DNA from: CAZOIA01 sp964579675
GTDB lineage: Bacteria; Planctomycetota; Phycisphaerae; UBA1845; PWPN01
NCBI GenBank assembly: GCA_964579675.1
Contig: CAZOIA010000231.1
Coordinates: 1 to 7,981, forward strand
Direction of reading: 5' to 3'
Length of the DNA stretch: 7,981 nucleotides
Positions 5,790-7,981 of this stretch are shown here, one piece after another (position 1 is the stretch's first letter; each line of letters opens with the position of its first letter). Below the pieces are notes generated by a model, which saw nothing but the letters and a program-made list of their open reading frames with translations, was not told the DNA's origin and searched no databases. The position numbers were made by a program, and so were the translations under genes.

Positions 5790-6443
5790 CTATTCTTTCC
5801 GAGCTGCCGTCCGGGCTTGCCGGGTCGCAACGTAGCCCGCGTAGGCCCGGTCCGCCTCATCCGCCCGCCGTTGCCGCCAGCACCACCGGCCGTCCCTCAG
5901 CACCAGCTCGGTGACGTACCCCCGCCGATCAGGGGGCCGGGCGGGGATGCCGGCTGGCGGGGTGGCTTGGCCTTCAGTCGCTTTCTGCGTCCCGGCGAGC
6001 CGGGGTTGGCGCCCGCCCGCCCGCCCGGTTAGACTGTCAGCATGGGCCCCGACGAGTTCAGAGAGCTGTTGACCCGCGATCCGTTCGAGCCGTTCCGCAT
6101 CCGGCTCAGCAGCGGGGACTCCTACGAAATCCGCGATCCGCAATCCGTCGCCCTGATGAAGAACCGCGCGTTCGTCGCCCTTCCTGATGGCGACCGCTGG
6201 GCTTTCATTTCCTTCCTGCACGTCGCTGCTGTCGAGACGATCGGCAATGGCCGCAGTCGGCGTCCCCCGCGTCGAAAGCGCCGCCAGTAGTTCTGCCCGG
6301 TATACCCGGAGGCACTTGGCCAGCTCGGGCGTCATCGCCGCCTTGGGCCGATACCGCAGGCGGTCCCCGTGGGCCTGTAGCTCGATACCCCGGCTCCGCA
6401 GGGCGGCCAGCAAACCGTCAACGTTCGTGGCGGTGGCCGTCAT
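5790..6443 (-). CDS. TubC_N-like docking-domain protein of the element
   Basis: A 217-residue ORF from ATG at 6443, which overlaps the stop of the upstream ATPase gene as ATGA and has a G-rich Shine-Dalgarno-like run just before it. Residues 7-55 (GLLAALRSRGIELQAHGDRLRYRP, then MTPELAKCLRVYRAELLAAL, with two residues between) match the pattern of TubC_N-type docking domains. These were described at the ends of NRPS/PKS subunits and also occur in small proteins of mobile elements. The C-terminal part (about 174-217, GYVTELVLRDGRWCWRQRR ...) looks like a second small conserved unit. The middle (about 52-134) is antisense to a well-formed + strand gene and reads as low-complexity, so either gene may have shaped it. 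The role may be docking with the coupled ATPase or another replication partner (inference). A TTG at 6455 is a less likely start. The ORF is confident near its ends and less so in its middle. Confidence 0.72.
   Translation of the reverse strand: MTATATNVDGLLAALRSRGIELQAHGDRLRYRPKAAMTPELAKCLRVYRAELLAALSTRGTPTAAIADRLDSSDVQEGNESPAVAIRKGDERAVLHQGDGLRIADFVGVPAAEPDAERLERIAGQQLSELVGAHADSLTGRAGGRQPRLAGTQKATEGQATPPAGIPARPPDRRGYVTELVLRDGRWCWRQRRADEADRAYAGYVATRQARTAARKE
6006..6035 (+). promoter_or_regulatory. Candidate leaderless-type promoter for the nested + strand gene
   Basis: TTGGCG (6006-6011) and TAGACT (6030-6035) are spaced by 18 bp, and the ATG at 6042 begins 6 nt after the -10. This is the same distance seen at the HTH gene. 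The spacer is made largely of four tandem GCCC units (6011-6026). The -35 is only a 4/6 match. No Shine-Dalgarno sequence precedes the ATG, in keeping with a leaderless start. Confidence 0.45.
6011..6026. repeat. (GCCC)4 tandem tetranucleotide repeat
   Basis: Four perfect GCCC copies lie between the putative -35 and -10 of the nested + strand gene. They are also inside the - strand docking-protein ORF, where they encode part of the GRAGGRQ segment. Gain or loss of a unit would change the promoter spacing by 4 bp and shift the frame of the - strand gene. Confidence 0.7.
6042..6290 (+). CDS. Small hypothetical protein nested antisense in the docking-protein gene
   Basis: An 82-residue protein (MGPDEFRELLTRDPFEPFRIRL...). 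It fits a pattern I associate with small planctomycete hypotheticals: an N-terminal helix, then PFEPFRIRLSSGDSYEIRDP, a predicted beta-rich stretch of family form (F/Y)-x-(I/V)-R-(H/D)-P, then a short hydrophobic strand ending in FLHVAAVETI. The last ~14 residues are basic (RSRRPPRRKRRQ) and overlap the coding region of the opposite gene just after its docking domain. Codon third positions are strongly G/C, and the frame has a coherent hydrophobic pattern. No catalytic motif is seen and the function is unknown. It lies wholly within the opposite-strand gene and has its own candidate promoter but no Shine-Dalgarno sequence. It may be an insertion cargo or an accessory regulator. Confidence 0.75.
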   Translation: MGPDEFRELLTRDPFEPFRIRLSSGDSYEIRDPQSVALMKNRAFVALPDGDRWAFISFLHVAAVETIGNGRSRRPPRRKRRQ

Positions 6444-7699
6444 AGCTCCCCCCAATCGTCGCCCTCAGCGCTCCCAAGATGGCCAACTTGGCCGAAGGTG
6501 CCCTTCTCATTGGGGTGGCCATCTTGGGCATCTTCGGGCCCGGCTTGGCCATCTTCGCAGGGCAACTCCCAGTACCAGCCTCCGTCAAAAGATCCTTTGC
6601 GGGGTTTGCCGCCCATATCGTGAAACCCCCGCCGCAGGGTCTTCTCGCTGATGCCGTTCGCCTTGGCCTGCGCGATCACGTCGGTTGACCGGACCGGGCC
6701 GTCAGCCAAGGCGTCTCGCAGCCATTCGGCCGCTTGCGCCCGGTCGCTCTGCTCGTCGCCCTTGTCACGTTCGCCCAGGGCGTCATCGGCGGATACGCTG
6801 ATGGGCTCCGGCTCCCAGGCGACATACGCCGACTCGTTGCCGGTTTGCTCAAGACGATAGGCGAGCCCGGTCCGGTCGTTGCCCAGGTTGTTCTTGACCG
6901 GCAGGAACAGCCGCCGTTCAGTAGCGTTATCCTTGTCCTTGGTCACTGCCCAAACCGAGCGAGCCGCTGCCACGAACGCCAGGCTACCCATCGCCAGATA
7001 GACGGCCGGCATGGTACTCGCCTTGTTCAGGTGGGTGACGGCCACGATCGCCACGCCACACCGCCGGGCCAGCTCCACCAGGGGGGCCAGCAGCCCCCGC
7101 ACTTCGGCGTTCACGTGCGAATCCGTCTTTCCCACATAGGCCGTGATCGGGTCGATCACCACCAGCCGACAGGTCGGCGTCTGCTGAACCGCCAGCTCGA
7201 GCGCCTGCAAGTCGCGGGTGAGACAAAACGACTTCTCCAGCTCCACCCCGGTTTCCGGGTCGCTGTGCCTCACCGCCTGAAGCAACCTGATTCGCGAAAC
7301 GTCGGCGCCGGCTGCGTCTAGCCTTGGCCGTATCGTGTCGGCCGGGTCATCCTCGGCGCTCAGCAGCACGACCCCGCCGGCCGGGTTCGGCTCGGCGCGT
7401 GCGTCGGGCCAGGGCATCCCCGTCGAAACCCGAGCTGCCATGTCCAGCGTGATGAATGACTTGCCCAGGCCGGGATCACCGGCCAATAGCGTCAGCTTCC
7501 CCAGCCCAACCCGCCCCGGCCACAGCCACCGGACCGATTCCGGTTGAACGTCGGCCAGGGACAGAATGACCGGGATCGGCCCCGCGTCGGCGGTGTCGGT
7601 TCCCGCCGGCTTCGCTGTGTCGCCAGCCGTTTTCGCTTTGCCGCGGAGCGCATCGCCCGTCTTTGCCGGCGTCCACGGTGGCGGGTCGATAGCACTCAC
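6440..7699 (-). CDS. RepA-like RecA-fold ATPase (AAA_25 type) with C-terminal winged-helix-like region
   Basis: 419 residues from GTG at 7699. The P-loop is GDPGLGKS (74-81, K80). SAEDDP (115-119 region) is the segment typical of RepA/AAA_25 helicases. Walker B is LVVIDPITAY (179-188, D183) and a sensor-like VTHLNK is at 221-226. After the ATPase core, about 323-380 (AAEWLRDALADGPVRSTDVI, then ISEKTLRRGFHD and GGWYWELP) resembles the winged-helix region that often ends these proteins. The last ~40 residues are acidic and Gly/Gln/His-rich with repeated DGQ/DGH units. The start is fixed by GGAGGA at 7706-7711 and a GTGA overlap with the upstream ORF; a start at 7846 would ignore both. Relatives include plasmid RepA hexameric helicases and phage/ICE ATPases. 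It is likely a replication helicase or loader for the element. The gene ends in an ATGA overlap with the docking-protein gene. Confidence 0.88.
   Translation of the reverse strand: MSAIDPPPWTPAKTGDALRGKAKTAGDTAKPAGTDTADAGPIPVILSLADVQPESVRWLWPGRVGLGKLTLLAGDPGLGKSFITLDMAARVSTGMPWPDARAEPNPAGGVVLLSAEDDPADTIRPRLDAAGADVSRIRLLQAVRHSDPETGVELEKSFCLTRDLQALELAVQQTPTCRLVVIDPITAYVGKTDSHVNAEVRGLLAPLVELARRCGVAIVAVTHLNKASTMPAVYLAMGSLAFVAAARSVWAVTKDKDNATERRLFLPVKNNLGNDRTGLAYRLEQTGNESAYVAWEPEPISVSADDALGERDKGDEQSDRAQAAEWLRDALADGPVRSTDVIAQAKANGISEKTLRRGFHDMGGKPRKGSFDGGWYWELPCEDGQAGPEDAQDGHPNEKGTFGQVGHLGSAEGDDWGEL
6480..6555. repeat. Short repeats TGGCCA(A/T)CTT in the 3' end of the ATPase gene
   Basis: Near-identical decamers occur at 6480-6489, 6516-6525 and 6546-6555, the last two identical. 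A related GGCATCTTCGGG lies at 6527-6538. On the coding (-) strand they encode the recurring (E/Q)-(D/V)-G-(Q/H) units of the acidic tail. They may reflect slippage growth of a protein linker. A binding-site role is possible but unsupported. Confidence 0.45.
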
Positions 7700-7980
7700 G
7701 CCGATTCCTCCAAGCCGATCCGCCGACGCAGACGGCGGACGTGCGGATGCGAGCGATGGGGACACTCCAGACACGTCTGATACCGTCCGAGGTCGGCCAA
7801 GCCGCCAGTGGTGTCCGCATAGGGATGAGCTGACAGTCGGGACCACCCCCGATCTTGAAGGCGCCCGAGTGCTGCAAGCCCGCTGGGTTGGGCCAACGGA
7901 CAGCCGTCGGGGAATCGGTCCACGATCCGCCGTAGTGTACCGCCAATTGGGGAATCTGGAGATTTGATGGCAAAAAGATA
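7696..7980 (-). CDS. Unidentified ORF coupled to the ATPase gene, 5' partial
   Basis: The frame is open from the right edge of the window to TGA at 7696-7698, giving at least 94 residues with no start required inside the window. A GTG at 7923 could give a 75-residue protein, with a TACACT hexamer 10 nt upstream but no matching -35. The stop overlaps the GTG start of the ATPase gene (GTGA), and that gene's Shine-Dalgarno sequence GGAGGA lies within its last codons. This is good evidence that the frame is translated. The C-terminal part has a C-x2-C pair (YQTCLECPHRSHPHVRRLRRR), which with nearby histidines could bind metal, and a basic stretch. I do not recognise the family. Other minus frames are also open here because of high GC, so the call rests mainly on the coupling. 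Confidence 0.5.
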   Translation of the reverse strand, partial: YLFAIKSPDSPIGGTLRRIVDRFPDGCPLAQPSGLAALGRLQDRGWSRLSAHPYADTTGGLADLGRYQTCLECPHRSHPHVRRLRRRIGLEESA

Positions 7981-7981
7981 G

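Noticed and set aside
7699..7846. Extended N-terminus for the ATPase starting at 7846
   Set aside because: GGAGGA 7 nt before GTG 7699 and the GTGA overlap fix the start downstream; the extension is Ser/Arg-rich and antisense-like.
7476..7973. Minus-strand frame starting at a TTG near the right edge
   Set aside because: It runs through the P-loop region of the ATPase in another frame and lacks any Shine-Dalgarno sequence or recognisable motif.
1..7981. CRISPR array, IS element with terminal inverted repeats, rRNA
   Set aside because: No regularly spaced identical repeats, transposase motif or rRNA-like sequence was seen.

Overview
The window looks like a chromosomal segment of a GC-rich planctomycete (Phycisphaerae-like). 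The reasons are the pairing of a TraR/DksA-type protein carrying a Lys/Ala-rich tail with lspA, weak or absent Shine-Dalgarno sequences on several core genes, and small element genes of types I associate with planctomycete genomes. The lineage is inferred from gene style; nothing in the window proves it.

Left half (1-4098), host core genes, all on the + strand: the 3' part of a DksA/TraR-like regulator; lspA (lipoprotein signal peptidase with a large extra loop); ribD (bifunctional deaminase/reductase of riboflavin synthesis), 15 bp after lspA; bioF (8-amino-7-oxononanoate synthase of biotin synthesis), preceded by a 103-bp gap with small hairpins and a good ribosome binding site; and a tRNA-Glu (anticodon CUC) with a plausible promoter of its own.

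Right half (4098 to the window end), an integrated mobile element inserted at the 3' end of the tRNA-Glu gene. Its tyrosine integrase runs on the - strand into the tRNA, so its last 17 codons and its stop codon are antisense to the tRNA. The integrase follows a small Xre/Cro-like HTH gene, apparently in one transcript from a strong promoter (TTGACA-17-TACACT) that would give a leaderless mRNA. Upstream on the same strand is a second, tightly coupled cluster: an unidentified ORF open at the right edge, a RepA-like RecA-fold ATPase (AAA_25 type) with a C-terminal winged-helix-like region, and a protein with a TubC_N-like docking domain. These are joined by GTGA and ATGA overlaps.

A small + strand gene (6042-6290), resembling a planctomycete hypothetical family, lies entirely antisense inside the TubC_N-type gene and has its own leaderless-type promoter. 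The far end of the element (attR) is outside the window. The ATPase and docking protein probably serve replication or maintenance of the element, and the HTH and integrase its excision and integration. This division of labour is inference.

The most interesting points are the integrase tail encoded by the tRNA, the nested antisense gene, the two matching leaderless promoters, and the coupled ATPase/docking-protein module.
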